A DNA stretch of 64,000 nucleotides. It comes from G965216695 sp965216695 (GTDB lineage Bacteria; Pseudomonadota; Gammaproteobacteria; Pseudomonadales; Azotimanducaceae). The notes beneath the pieces are model-generated. The model was not told the origin of the DNA and ran no database searches. It was given only the letters and a program-made list of their open reading frames with translations. Where the stretch lies: NCBI GenBank assembly GCA_965216695.1, contig OZ244212.1, positions 2,480,001 through 2,544,000 of the forward strand, in the 5' to 3' direction. The translations under genes and the position numbers were made by a program. Every line of letters begins with the position of its first letter. Position 1 is the stretch's first letter. Shown here piece after piece: positions 1-8,676 of the stretch.

Positions 1-1299
1 AATTTCTTCGATGCGCCCTCGCTGTTGTGGTGGAACGCATCCAACGCCGCCATACACGCGGTTTGTGCACTGGGAATCACCGCTGCAACACTCGGCGCCG
101 CAGGCCGGTTTCAGGCAACCGCAGCACTGGTCTGCTACGCGAGCTATCTGTCGCTGACGACCGCGGGACAGACGTTCACCGCGTTTCAATGGGACGCGTT
201 GCTGCTGGAATCGATGATCGTTTGCGCGATTGCCGCTCGACGACCCACGTGGGGCCTGTGGCTCGCACGGCTTCTGCTGTTCCGGTTCATGTTTCTTGCT
301 GGTCTCGCCAAGGTGCTAAGCAACGATCCCACCTGGTCCGCCGGGACTGCGCTGAACTATCATTTCGAGACGCAACCGCTGCCCACACCACTGGCCTGGT
401 ATGCCCACCATCTGCCCGACTTCTGGTTGCACATGGGCACCCGGGGCACCCTGTGGCTGGAACTCGCGCTGCCATTTCTGTTGTTTGCGCCCCGCAATCT
501 GCGATTGGCCGCCGCACTCGCGTTCGTGGGTTTCGAACTGCTGATCCTGGCCACGGGTAACTACAACTTCTTCAATCTGCTGACGATTGCGCTCTGTATT
601 GCGGCCCTGGACGACGAGCGGTTGCGCACGGCGCGCGAGTGGCTCGGGCGCTACGGAACCAGACCGGAGGCACGAGTCGTTCCTCGGCCCGCGGCACACG
701 CCAGCCGGTCTGGAGGAACGCTGCTGCTCGCAACAACCCTGTTGATTGGCCTGCTCGGCATGATTCAGGTAACCCACATGGCTACGGGGCGGCCCGCATC
801 GGCCGCCGGCGTGCTCAGCGCAATACAACCGTGGCACGCGGTAAACCGCTACGGCCTGTTCGCAGTGATGACGCGCGAACGTTTCGAACTGACTATCGAA
901 GCCACCACAGACGGCGAAACCTGGCACGCCTACCGCCTGCATCACAAGCCCGGCGACCCAAGTCAACGACCCGGCTGGGTAGCACCCCATCACCCCCGGG
1001 TGGACTGGCAGGTGTGGTTCGCAGCGCTCGGTCGTCCGGAAGCCCATCCATGGCTGCTCGAGTTTGTCTGGATGCTGCTGGAACGCCGCCCGGAGGCGTT
1101 ACGGTTCGTCACCGATCCGCTCAAGGGTGACCGCCCATCACAGATTCGCGTGCTGCGCTCCCGATACCGCTTTTCTTCGCCTGCTGGACGTGCCACCGAC
1201 GGCGCGTGGTGGGTCGAAGGTCCGCCGTCGGTCTGGCTCGCTCCGGTGCGCGTTCGCACTCCCGTTATTCGTCACGACCCGCTCGCCCTTCCGGACTAA
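1..1299 (+). CDS. Lipase maturation factor family protein, 5' end outside window
   Basis: The reading frame is open from base 1 (NFFDAPSLLWWN), so the start codon lies upstream; the TTG at 25 is probably not the start. The text LSLTTAGQTFTAFQWDALLLE followed by several membrane helices, then a soluble C-terminal half with WYREP-like motifs (VRTPVIRHDPLALPD at the end), is typical of the LMF1/LMF2 family. In vertebrates LMF1 is an ER chaperone needed to fold and dimerise lipases; bacterial members have no settled role. It would sit in the inner membrane. A secreted esterase gene lies 0.5 kb downstream on the same strand, a possible client. Family assignment is confident, function is not. Confidence 0.85.
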   Translation, partial: NFFDAPSLLWWNASNAAIHAVCALGITAATLGAAGRFQATAALVCYASYLSLTTAGQTFTAFQWDALLLESMIVCAIAARRPTWGLWLARLLLFRFMFLAGLAKVLSNDPTWSAGTALNYHFETQPLPTPLAWYAHHLPDFWLHMGTRGTLWLELALPFLLFAPRNLRLAAALAFVGFELLILATGNYNFFNLLTIALCIAALDDERLRTAREWLGRYGTRPEARVVPRPAAHASRSGGTLLLATTLLIGLLGMIQVTHMATGRPASAAGVLSAIQPWHAVNRYGLFAVMTRERFELTIEATTDGETWHAYRLHHKPGDPSQRPGWVAPHHPRVDWQVWFAALGRPEAHPWLLEFVWMLLERRPEALRFVTDPLKGDRPSQIRVLRSRYRFSSPAGRATDGAWWVEGPPSVWLAPVRVRTPVIRHDPLALPD

Positions 1300-1376
1300 C
1301 ACACCGGCGTCGACGAGATCGCAGCGCACGACCCGTTACGGTAAGGTGGGCCGGATAGAGTCACCCACCGTTGCCC

Positions 1377-1775
1377 ATGCCAGCCGACTTCGTCGTTCTG
1401 ATCGATTCCCGCACGCACTTCGGCGACGACGCCGATTTCTTCCGGATCGAAGCACATTTCGTCGGTAACGACGCGCACTTCGACTTCGACTGCCCCGGCG
1501 TTCGCTCAGATCAATCCGCGGTGCTCATGGTGCAATCCCGCGACGTAAACCTCACGACCAACGTGCTGGAAATCAATGACACCCCCGTCGTGGGTGGCTT
1601 GCCCGTCACAACGTCCAACAATGCGTGGCACGGCAGTCATCTGATCGTACCACCCGGCACGCTGCGCGAATCCGGCAATCGCCTGCATCTCGGTGCCCGC
1701 GATGCCGATGGCGGTACAAGTGGCAACACAGACGATTTTCTGATCGACGCAGTGGTGCTGACGTACAAGCTCTAA
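1377..1775 (+). CDS. Hypothetical protein, predicted beta-rich
   Basis: This encodes a 132-residue protein from ATG at 1377; a TTG at 1371 in the same frame would add two residues. The sequence is acidic and beta-rich with alternating hydrophobic residues, and ends in LHLGARDADGG..TDDFLIDAVVLTYKL, which resembles the closing strands of a jelly-roll or carbohydrate-binding-like sandwich. There is no signal peptide and no catalytic motif that I recognise. It lies between a lipase maturation factor gene and a secreted esterase gene on the same strand (gaps 77 and 28 bases), so the three may be co-transcribed. Function unknown. Confidence 0.6.
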   Translation: MPADFVVLIDSRTHFGDDADFFRIEAHFVGNDAHFDFDCPGVRSDQSAVLMVQSRDVNLTTNVLEINDTPVVGGLPVTTSNNAWHGSHLIVPPGTLRESGNRLHLGARDADGGTSGNTDDFLIDAVVLTYKL

Positions 1776-1803
1776 ACGCGATTCGGGCTCGAGGGCACAT
1801 GCG

Positions 1804-2652
1804 ATGCGCGCGACTCTCTTACTGATTCTTTTACAGGCTACCGTCGTGTCGGCTGCTGCCGGACCAAAACAGGTTGGCGCGGTGTCTCTGGACCGTTCCT
1901 CCCGGTTTCTGTTTCCGTCCGAGCAGGTCGGAGATACGTTCAGAATCGACGTCGTTCTTCCGATTGGCTACGAAGAGTCCGATGCAACGTATCCGGTGGT
2001 GCTGGTCACAGACAGCAACTACCTGTTGGCGTCCGCCGCAGCTACCGATCTCGCACAAGCAACGGGGCACCTGCCGAAGATGATTCTCGTTGGGATCGGA
2101 TACGACGTGCCATCCATCGCAGATACGGCACAGATTCGTGCTCGCGATTTAACGCCGACATGCGATCCTGGCTACGTCGCAAAAGACCCCAACGCAAAGG
2201 GGCTCTGCGGAAAAGCTGACCGGTTCATCGCCTTCATCCGAGAAGAGTTGAAACCGTTCATAGCCAAACGATATCGGGCGACGACCGACACGACCCTTGT
2301 GGGTTTCTCGTTCGGCGGTCTCTTTGCACTACATACATTGCTTACAGGTAACGATATTGCGGACCGCTATGTGATCGGCAGTGCTTCCATTGAATGGGAT
2401 GAAGAAACGCTGTTCGCCGAGGAGCGTAAGTACGCCGAAAGGCACGCGGACCTGAAGAAGGTCGTCTATCTCGCGGCAGCCGGGCTCGAAGGCAACGCGA
2501 CAATCCCAAACACGTACCTGATGTACGAACGATTGGTTGCCCGGAACTATCCGGGACTCGTGATCCAGGTAGAGATCCTCCGTGACGAAACGCATATGAC
2601 GGCTGTCAACGCCACGGTCATGCGTGGGTTGCGCGCAGTCTTTGCGGAGTAA
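1804..2652 (+). CDS. Secreted alpha/beta-hydrolase, putative esterase (esterase D/IroE-like)
   Basis: The protein has 282 residues and begins with a clear Sec signal peptide (MRATLLLILLQATVVSAAAG). The mature part has the alpha/beta-hydrolase pattern of the putative esterase family: the strand VVLVTDSNYLL, the oxyanion region ILVGIGYD, and the nucleophile elbow GFSFGG near residue 168, with a candidate catalytic histidine in DETHMTA near the C-terminus. This family cleaves acyl esters and includes siderophore esterases and S-formylglutathione hydrolase. The export signal places it in the periplasm or outside. Its neighbour upstream is a lipase maturation factor, which fits an exported lipolytic enzyme. 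Substrate cannot be read from the sequence. Confidence 0.8.
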   Translation: MRATLLLILLQATVVSAAAGPKQVGAVSLDRSSRFLFPSEQVGDTFRIDVVLPIGYEESDATYPVVLVTDSNYLLASAAATDLAQATGHLPKMILVGIGYDVPSIADTAQIRARDLTPTCDPGYVAKDPNAKGLCGKADRFIAFIREELKPFIAKRYRATTDTTLVGFSFGGLFALHTLLTGNDIADRYVIGSASIEWDEETLFAEERKYAERHADLKKVVYLAAAGLEGNATIPNTYLMYERLVARNYPGLVIQVEILRDETHMTAVNATVMRGLRAVFAE

Positions 2653-2661
2653 TCGGCCGAG

Positions 2662-3795
2662 CTAGGCACCCGCTTGCAGCGTGACCGTAAGGGTTATCTC
2701 GGCACCATCGCGCAGAACCTGTAGCGTAACCTGATCACCGATCGATTGGCGCCCCAGCGCGCCGAGGAGTTCTGCAACGCTCTCCACCCGCTCCTCGCTC
2801 ACCGAAAGAATCATATCGCCGGGTAGAAACTCGCCGCTGCGGGACATGCGGGACGCGCGAAGCCCGGCACGCTCTGCGGCCGACCCCGGCGTAACACCAA
2901 GCACGAGAACGCCCGATTGGCCAACGCGTTGGGCTGCGCGGATGCTCAGATCGTCATCCACGGTAATGCCGAGGCTCGGGCGGATATAGCGACCCTGGCG
3001 GATGAGCTGCGGAACGACCCGGTTCACTGTGTCTACGGGTACCGCGAAGCCAATGCCCGCGTACGCGCCCGAGGGACTGAAAATGGCGGTATTGATGCCG
3101 ATCAGACGTCCCGCGCTGTCCAACAGCGGCCCGCCTGAATTGCCCGGGTTGATCGCGGCGTCGGTCTGTACCAGCCCTTCGATCAACACACCTGTTTCCG
3201 CGCTCAGCGACCGGTTCAGCGCCGATACCAGACCACTCGTGAGCGTGTAGTCCAGGCCAAACGGATTGCCGATCGCGAACACCTTCTGACCCACGCGCAG
3301 ATCGTTGCTGGTGCCGACGGGCACGGGTGGTGGTAGCGCAAACTCGACGTCTATGCGCAACACCGCCAGATCGTGATCAGGGCTGGCGCCGATAACGGCC
3401 GCATCGAAACTCCGTCCGTCGTTCAGCCGCACCGTTGCGCGGGATGCCCCGGCAATGACGTGATGGTTGGTTACGACATGACCGCTGTCATCCCAGATAA
3501 AGCCAGATCCGTTGCCGCGCGGCACTTCGGTTACATTCCGCGTCCAGTAGTCCACGACGCGCTGACTGATCGTTATGAAAACCACTGACGGACTGGCCTG
3601 TTCGAAGATCTGAATGGTTGCCTGCTCATCCTGCGCCAGTTCGCCGCGCGCGAGCACTACCCGGGGTTCCGCGGACAGATGGATCAGGTAGCGCTCGACC
3701 AGCGGTACCACGCGCCAAATGAGTAACGCGAGGAGGATCGTGCAACCAACAATAAGGGTCCATCGTTTCGGGCGCGTGTTTCGGGCTTCGGCCAT
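2662..3795 (-). CDS. Membrane-anchored S1C serine protease (HtrA/DegS-like)
   Basis: I take the ATG at 3795 as start, giving 377 residues; the frame is open to 3990 but the longer version runs into a divergent gene. After a short basic N-terminus there is one membrane helix (WTLIVGCTILLALLIW), then a trypsin-like domain with the triad His in VTNHHVIAG, Asp in DHDLAVLRI and Ser in NPGNSGGPLL, and one PDZ domain (PSLGITVDDD to the C-terminus). One anchor plus one PDZ is the layout of DegS, which senses misfolded outer-membrane proteins and cleaves the anti-sigma factor RseA. No rse genes are nearby, so the substrate is inferred only. It ends 9 bases from the convergent esterase gene. Confidence 0.88.
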   Translation of the reverse strand: MAEARNTRPKRWTLIVGCTILLALLIWRVVPLVERYLIHLSAEPRVVLARGELAQDEQATIQIFEQASPSVVFITISQRVVDYWTRNVTEVPRGNGSGFIWDDSGHVVTNHHVIAGASRATVRLNDGRSFDAAVIGASPDHDLAVLRIDVEFALPPPVPVGTSNDLRVGQKVFAIGNPFGLDYTLTSGLVSALNRSLSAETGVLIEGLVQTDAAINPGNSGGPLLDSAGRLIGINTAIFSPSGAYAGIGFAVPVDTVNRVVPQLIRQGRYIRPSLGITVDDDLSIRAAQRVGQSGVLVLGVTPGSAAERAGLRASRMSRSGEFLPGDMILSVSEERVESVAELLGALGRQSIGDQVTLQVLRDGAEITLTVTLQAGA

Positions 3796-3895
3796 ATCGG
3801 TGCAGCAGTTCGCGGGTTGCGAAGATTCTAAATCACCGGCGCCGGACAGGGGCGGGGTGTATGGCGACATGCCGGCGCCCGTGTAACATTGCCCT

Positions 3896-4369
3896 GTGAA
3901 AGAACCAGAGCGCCCAACTGCAAGCCTGGGTCCCCGCATACCGGGTCTGGTGTGCCTCGCGGTTGTGTTTGCCGCGCTCACCGCGTGCACGTATCGGAAT
4001 TACACCGGCGAGCGCAATCCTGAGGACATCTTTCACGTGATCTGCGCGGGCGGCGCCGTACTCGGCTCGCGAGGTCGGGGCGTATTCAATCAACAGGTCA
4101 GCTACCATTCTCGCGGCGCGTTCGAAAAAGGTCCCGTCACGTTCGACGCGGCGACCTATCCGCCAGGCGGGCGCAGCGACGACGAATCCCCGGGAGAGGC
4201 GATCAACGAGCGCACCGTCTCGTTCACCGGCGAGGGCGGTAAATCCTATAACCTGATCCCTGTTCTCGTCGGTCAAGGTACCGTGCTTACCACGTTGATG
4301 GCGGGGGAGTACGCAGGCTACGAAGTGCGCGAACTACCGGGCGGGCGCTTGGTGGCTCGCATCCGGTAG
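3896..4369 (+). CDS. Putative lipoprotein of unknown function
   Basis: GTG start at 3896, 157 residues. A hydrophobic stretch (LVCLAVVFAALTAC) ends in a lipobox ALTAC, so the mature protein should start at that cysteine and be lipid-anchored. The remainder is short, polar and glycine-rich with no domain I recognise. It is transcribed divergently from the HtrA-like protease, with about 100 bases between starts that must hold both promoters. The next gene follows after 11 bases on the same strand. The start is uncertain because no good ribosome binding site is visible. Function unknown. Confidence 0.6.
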   Translation: MKEPERPTASLGPRIPGLVCLAVVFAALTACTYRNYTGERNPEDIFHVICAGGAVLGSRGRGVFNQQVSYHSRGAFEKGPVTFDAATYPPGGRSDDESPGEAINERTVSFTGEGGKSYNLIPVLVGQGTVLTTLMAGEYAGYEVRELPGGRLVARIR

Positions 4370-4380
4370 CGTCAACGGGA

Positions 4381-4782
4381 TTGGTTTTGAAGCGCGCCGT
4401 AACCTTTCAGTCGACACTGTTCACGCCGTTTCTGCCTGAAGAAGCGCAAGTGAACCCGCAGGTGTACGGCGCCGAACTCACGTACTGGCTGGCCGAGCAA
4501 CTCGCACGCCACAACGTGGTGACCTCGTACCCCAACTATGAGGACTGGGGTTGGTTTCTGGAGTACATCACCACCGAGGGGGACGAGTACTGGCTGTGCT
4601 GCGGCAACAGCGAAGGCAAATTGGACTGCTGGCTGTGCTATCTGGAACCCAAACCGAGAGGCCTATTCGGCCGCAACAAACCACCCGTCGAGGGCGCGCG
4701 CGCTGTGCTGGATGCTCTGCGAACTGTACTCGACGCCGCGCCCGAGGTGCAGAACGCCGTTTGGCACGACGCTCCGTACTAA
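4381..4782 (+). CDS. Hypothetical cytoplasmic protein with a cysteine cluster
   Basis: A 133-residue open frame from TTG at 4381 (a second in-frame TTG is at 4387). It has no signal peptide or membrane helix and is rich in aromatic residues. Near residue 72 it carries a compact cluster, WLCCGNSEGKLDCWLC, with four cysteines that could bind a metal or be structural. It directly follows a lipoprotein gene and converges on polA, ending 17 bases from the polA stop. I do not recognise the family; the gene call rests on the open frame, its spacing and a natural amino-acid composition. Confidence 0.55.
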   Translation: MVLKRAVTFQSTLFTPFLPEEAQVNPQVYGAELTYWLAEQLARHNVVTSYPNYEDWGWFLEYITTEGDEYWLCCGNSEGKLDCWLCYLEPKPRGLFGRNKPPVEGARAVLDALRTVLDAAPEVQNAVWHDAPY

Positions 4783-4798
4783 CCCACCGTTCGTGATC

Positions 4799-7513
4799 TC
4801 AGTGCGCTTCGTCCCAGTTGGCGCCGACGCCTACGTCGACATCCAGCGCCACGCTCAAGTCGGACGCATCACGCATCCGCGCTACAACGCCTTCCGTAAG
4901 CGCTTCAACGTCGGCTCTAGCAACCTCGAAGACGAGTTCGTCGTGCACCTGCATCACCATCTGCGCGTCGAGGTCACTCGACTTCAGCCAGTGCGCCACG
5001 TCTATCATCGCCCGCTTGATGATGTCCGCGGCCGTTCCCTGCATCGGCGCGTTAATCGCGGTGCGCTCGGCCGCCTGCCTGCGGGGTACATGTCGCGCAT
5101 TGATTTCCGGCAGGTACAGCCGCCGGCCGTACACCGTTTCAACGTACCCAGTCTCCCGCGCCTGCGCGCGCGTCTCCTCCATGTAAGCCCGCACGCCCGG
5201 GTAACGATCGAAATAGCGGTCGATATAGTCCTGAGCGAGTGTCCGGGAAATGCCCAGCTGGCGGCCGAGCCCAAACGCAGACATGCCATAGATCAGGCCG
5301 AAGTTGATCGCTTTGGCGCTTCGGCGCTGTTCGTCGCTCACCGAGTCGAGCGACTCGCCGAACACCTCGGACGCCGTCGCCCTGTGAATGTCCTGGCCTT
5401 CCTCGAACGCGACCCGCAAGTTATCGTCCGCCGAAAGATGCGCCATGATACGCAGCTCAATCTGAGAGTAATCCGCCGCGACCATAAGATGGTCCGGTTC
5501 CGGCACGAACGCCTGGCGGATTCGACGGCCTTCGGCTGTGCGAATCGGAATGTTCTGCAGGTTCGGGTCCGACGACGACAAGCGTCCCGTCGCCGCCACC
5601 GCCTGGTGATACGACGTATGAATACGCCCGGTTTTCTGATTGATCTGCAGCGGCAGTTTGTCTGTGTAGGTAGACTTCAGTTTCGCCAGACTCCGGTAGT
5701 CGAGGAGCACGCGGGGTAGCTCGTAATCCCGAGCCAGATCCACGAGCACGGTCTCTGCCGTCGATGGCGCACCTTTCGGCGTTTTCTTCAGCACCGGCAA
5801 ACCCAGCTTGTCGTAGAAGATATTCTGAATCTGCTTCGGCGAATCCATGTTGAATTCTTCGCCGGCGAGCGACCAGGCTTCCTCCTGCAACGCCCCCATA
5901 CGTTCCGCAAGCTCCTTGGACTGCTCTTCGAGAAGCGCACCATCTACGAGCGTACCTGTCCGTTCGACTTCCGAGAGCACGTGCATCAGTGGCATTTCGA
6001 TATCTTCGAAAACACCGCGCAGGGAATCTTCCGCCGACAGCCGCGGCCACAACGTCCGGTGCAGACGCATGGTAACGTCGGCGTCCTCTGCGGCGTACTC
6101 GGTGGCTTTTTCCACCTCTACCGCGTCGAACGAAAGTTGCTTGGCACCCTTGCCGGCAATGTCTTCGAAATGAATCGTGTCTATGTTCAGATAGTGCTTC
6201 GCAAGGTCATCCATATTGTGGCGGCTGGCCACGCTGTTCAGTATGTAGGATTCGAGCATGGTGTCGTACTGCACGCCTGCGAGCGCAACGCCGTAGCGAG
6301 CCAGCACGCTCATGTCGTACTTCAGGTTCTGACCAACCTTGCCTGGCTCCGCCGCCTCGAGAACCGGCTTCAGCACATCGAGCGCTTCCGTAACCGACAC
6401 CTGGGCAGGCGCGTCTTCGTAGCTGTGTCCCACCGGCAGATACCAGGCTTCGCCTGGCTCGATACAGAACGAAAACCCAACGAGTTCCGCGTCCATGTAA
6501 TCGACGCTGGTGGTTTCGGTGTCGAACGCAAACAGCGGCGTTTTCTGCAAGCGTTCGACCAGCGTACCCAGCGCGTCCATGCTGTCCACAACCTGGTAGT
6601 CACGCGCCACGTCCTCAGGTGGTTCCGCGACGTCGCTTCCAACGGGTGCAACCTCGTCGATCCACGTCTTGAAATCGAACCGGCTGTACAGCGCATGCAA
6701 CTGCTCGGTGTCCGGTTCTGTAGGCACCAGATCGGCAAGGGCTACATCCAGATCCACGTCGCACTTGATGGTGGTGAGTTGGCGCGACAACGGCAGTTGC
6801 TCGAGCGCGTCGCGTAGATAGCCGCCGATCTTGCCTTTGATCTGATCTGCGTTTTCCATCACGGCATCCAGATCGCCAAACTCGTTCAGCCACTTCGCCG
6901 CCGTTTTCGGACCCACCTTGTGCACACCCGGAATGTTGTCCACGTTGTCGCCCATCAGCGCCAAATAGTCGATGATCCGCTCGGGCGGCACACCAAACTT
7001 CTCTACGACACCGTCCCGATCGGTTTCCGCGCCTGTCATGGTGTTCACGAGCGTCACGTGATCCGTAACGAGTTGCGCCATGTCTTTGTCACTGGTGGAG
7101 ATGACCGTGTCGCGCTTGCTCGAGGTCGCCTCGGCGGCAAGTGTGCCGATCACGTCGTCAGCCTCTACGTCGGGAACCACGAGCAATGGCAGACCCATAG
7201 CCCGGATAATGTCGTGAATCGGCTGAATCTGTTCGCGCAGATCGTCTGGCATGCGCTCGCGGTTGGCCTTGTATTCCGAATAGAGGTCGTCCCGAAATGT
7301 CTTCCCCGGTGCGTCAAACACCACCGCGATCGGGCTTTGCTCATAGTCTTTGGCCAGCTTGCGCAACATCGCGATCACGCCGCGAATAGCCCCAGTAGGA
7401 TGACCGTCGCTTGCGGTCAGTTCCGGCAACGCGTAGTACGCGCGGAACAAATAGGAGGAACCATCCACCAGCAGGAGCGGTGGGGCGTCCTTTCGATCCC
7501 CCTTCTTTGCCAC
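4799..7513 (-). CDS. polA: DNA polymerase I
   Basis: 904 residues from a GTG start, close to the 928 of E. coli PolA, with all three activities apparently intact. The N-terminal 5'-3' exonuclease has LLLVDGSSYLFRAYYALP, EADDVIGTLA and STSDKDMAQL. The central 3'-5' proofreading domain keeps its acidic residues in FAFDTETTSVD, GQNLKYDMSVL and YAAEDADVTMRL. The polymerase domain has motif A (VAADYSQIELRIMAHLS), the fingers helix (RRSAKAINFGLIYGMSAFGL) and motif C (MQVHDELVFE). It fills gaps and removes RNA primers in replication and repair. It is divergent from the DUF2782 gene, a pairing common in gammaproteobacteria. Confidence 0.98.
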   Translation of the reverse strand: MAKKGDRKDAPPLLLVDGSSYLFRAYYALPELTASDGHPTGAIRGVIAMLRKLAKDYEQSPIAVVFDAPGKTFRDDLYSEYKANRERMPDDLREQIQPIHDIIRAMGLPLLVVPDVEADDVIGTLAAEATSSKRDTVISTSDKDMAQLVTDHVTLVNTMTGAETDRDGVVEKFGVPPERIIDYLALMGDNVDNIPGVHKVGPKTAAKWLNEFGDLDAVMENADQIKGKIGGYLRDALEQLPLSRQLTTIKCDVDLDVALADLVPTEPDTEQLHALYSRFDFKTWIDEVAPVGSDVAEPPEDVARDYQVVDSMDALGTLVERLQKTPLFAFDTETTSVDYMDAELVGFSFCIEPGEAWYLPVGHSYEDAPAQVSVTEALDVLKPVLEAAEPGKVGQNLKYDMSVLARYGVALAGVQYDTMLESYILNSVASRHNMDDLAKHYLNIDTIHFEDIAGKGAKQLSFDAVEVEKATEYAAEDADVTMRLHRTLWPRLSAEDSLRGVFEDIEMPLMHVLSEVERTGTLVDGALLEEQSKELAERMGALQEEAWSLAGEEFNMDSPKQIQNIFYDKLGLPVLKKTPKGAPSTAETVLVDLARDYELPRVLLDYRSLAKLKSTYTDKLPLQINQKTGRIHTSYHQAVAATGRLSSSDPNLQNIPIRTAEGRRIRQAFVPEPDHLMVAADYSQIELRIMAHLSADDNLRVAFEEGQDIHRATASEVFGESLDSVSDEQRRSAKAINFGLIYGMSAFGLGRQLGISRTLAQDYIDRYFDRYPGVRAYMEETRAQARETGYVETVYGRRLYLPEINARHVPRRQAAERTAINAPMQGTAADIIKRAMIDVAHWLKSSDLDAQMVMQVHDELVFEVARADVEALTEGVVARMRDASDLSVALDVDVGVGANWDEAH

Positions 7514-7663
7514 AGATCATCCTCGCAGTCGCCCGAGCCCCAGTGTATTCGCCCGCCCTTAGAGCCGCCATCTTTACGCTGCGCACCAGGTGCGCGACCA
7601 TGCGGCGACCGTCGGCTGTCGCTGACATTCGCCGACTTGCCGTTGCAACAGCTTGGACCCAGT

Positions 7664-8002
7664 GTGCAAACCCCTCGCGCCACAACCCCTCAGACCATCC
7701 GCCAACGCGCGGCCAACGATCGCCGTCGGCGCGCGTGGCTGCTGCTTACCGCACTTCTTTGCTTTTCAGGCGCGGCCGCAGCCGAAAGCGCTCAGAGCCT
7801 GGACGGCCCCGACGTCACGATCATTGCCGGCGAGGAAAAGATCGTGTACGAGTTCCGCCAGAACGGGCAGCTGCGGATGGTGAAAATCGTACCCAAGTGG
7901 GGCAAACCCTATTATCTGGTGCCGCGCGACGACACCCAGGGATTCGGCGACCTGGAACGGGCAGACATGCTGCTGCCATCCTGGGTCATTCTGGAATTCT
8001 AA
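7664..8002 (+). CDS. DUF2782 family exported protein
   Basis: About 112 residues from GTG at 7664; in-frame TTG codons at 7637 and 7643 are alternatives. An arginine-rich n-region (NDRRRRAW) precedes a hydrophobic core (LLLTALLCFSGAAAA), giving a signal peptide. The mature part, with VTIIAGEEKIVYEFRQNGQ, LRMVKIVPKWGKPYYLVP and a C-terminal WVILEF, matches DUF2782, small proteins of unknown function often encoded next to polA in gammaproteobacteria. Probably periplasmic. The start is inferred from signal-peptide length, since no clear Shine-Dalgarno sequence is present. Confidence 0.75.
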   Translation: MQTPRATTPQTIRQRAANDRRRRAWLLLTALLCFSGAAAAESAQSLDGPDVTIIAGEEKIVYEFRQNGQLRMVKIVPKWGKPYYLVPRDDTQGFGDLERADMLLPSWVILEF

Positions 8003-8102
8003 GGCCGACGTCGCGCCGGTCCTCACTTCGCCAAGCTGCCAGTTGACAGCGCCCGGCCGGGTCAATGATATTGACCGTAGCAATCCGAGCGCAGGAGACG
8101 AC

Positions 8103-8669
8103 ATGGCTACCGGCAACAAGCCCACGAACGAAAAATTCGATATCCGCGGCATCAACCACCTGGCGCTGGTGTGCAAGGACATGAAACGAACCGTGGATTT
8201 TTACTCCGGCGTGCTCGGCATGCCACTGACCAAAACCATCGATCTACCCGGCGGTATGGGCCAGCATTTCTTTTTCGACATCGGCAAAGGCGATTCACTG
8301 GCGTTCTTCTGGTTTCCGAACGCCCCGGAAAGCCAGCCCGGCGTAACGCATGCGACCGAGCTGGTCGGCGAGGGCGATATCACGTCGGCGCATGCGTCGA
8401 TGAATCACGTCGCGTTCGACGTTCCATTGGAGAAAATCGACGAGTATCAGCAAAAACTCGAAGATGCCGGCATTGAGGTCACCCGGGTCGTCAACCACGA
8501 CGATTCCGAAACGCAGGCGAGTCCGACCCTGACGCCATCCACATTCGTGCGTTCCATCTATTTCAAGGACCCGGACGGCATTCTGCTGGAGTTTGCTGCG
8601 TGGACCCGCGAACTGGACGCGCGCGACGTAAACTGCGAACCAATGAGCACCGAAGCCAGCGCCGGTTGA
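8103..8669 (+). CDS. VOC-fold (glyoxalase/dioxygenase superfamily) protein
   Basis: ATG at 8103 with a good ribosome site (GGAG seven bases upstream), 188 residues. The pattern INHLALVCKDMKRTVDFYSGVLGM at the start and MNHVAFDVP...VRSIYFKDPDGILLEFAAW in the second half shows the paired beta-alpha-beta-beta-beta modules of the VOC superfamily. Likely metal ligands are the histidine in INHLAL, the histidine in MNHVAF and the glutamate in LLEFAAW. Members include glyoxalase I, extradiol dioxygenases and fosfomycin-resistance proteins, so the substrate is open. It is followed after seven bases by an MFS carrier gene and is probably co-transcribed with it. Confidence 0.85.
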   Translation: MATGNKPTNEKFDIRGINHLALVCKDMKRTVDFYSGVLGMPLTKTIDLPGGMGQHFFFDIGKGDSLAFFWFPNAPESQPGVTHATELVGEGDITSAHASMNHVAFDVPLEKIDEYQQKLEDAGIEVTRVVNHDDSETQASPTLTPSTFVRSIYFKDPDGILLEFAAWTRELDARDVNCEPMSTEASAG

Positions 8670-8676
8670 CCCGCTT

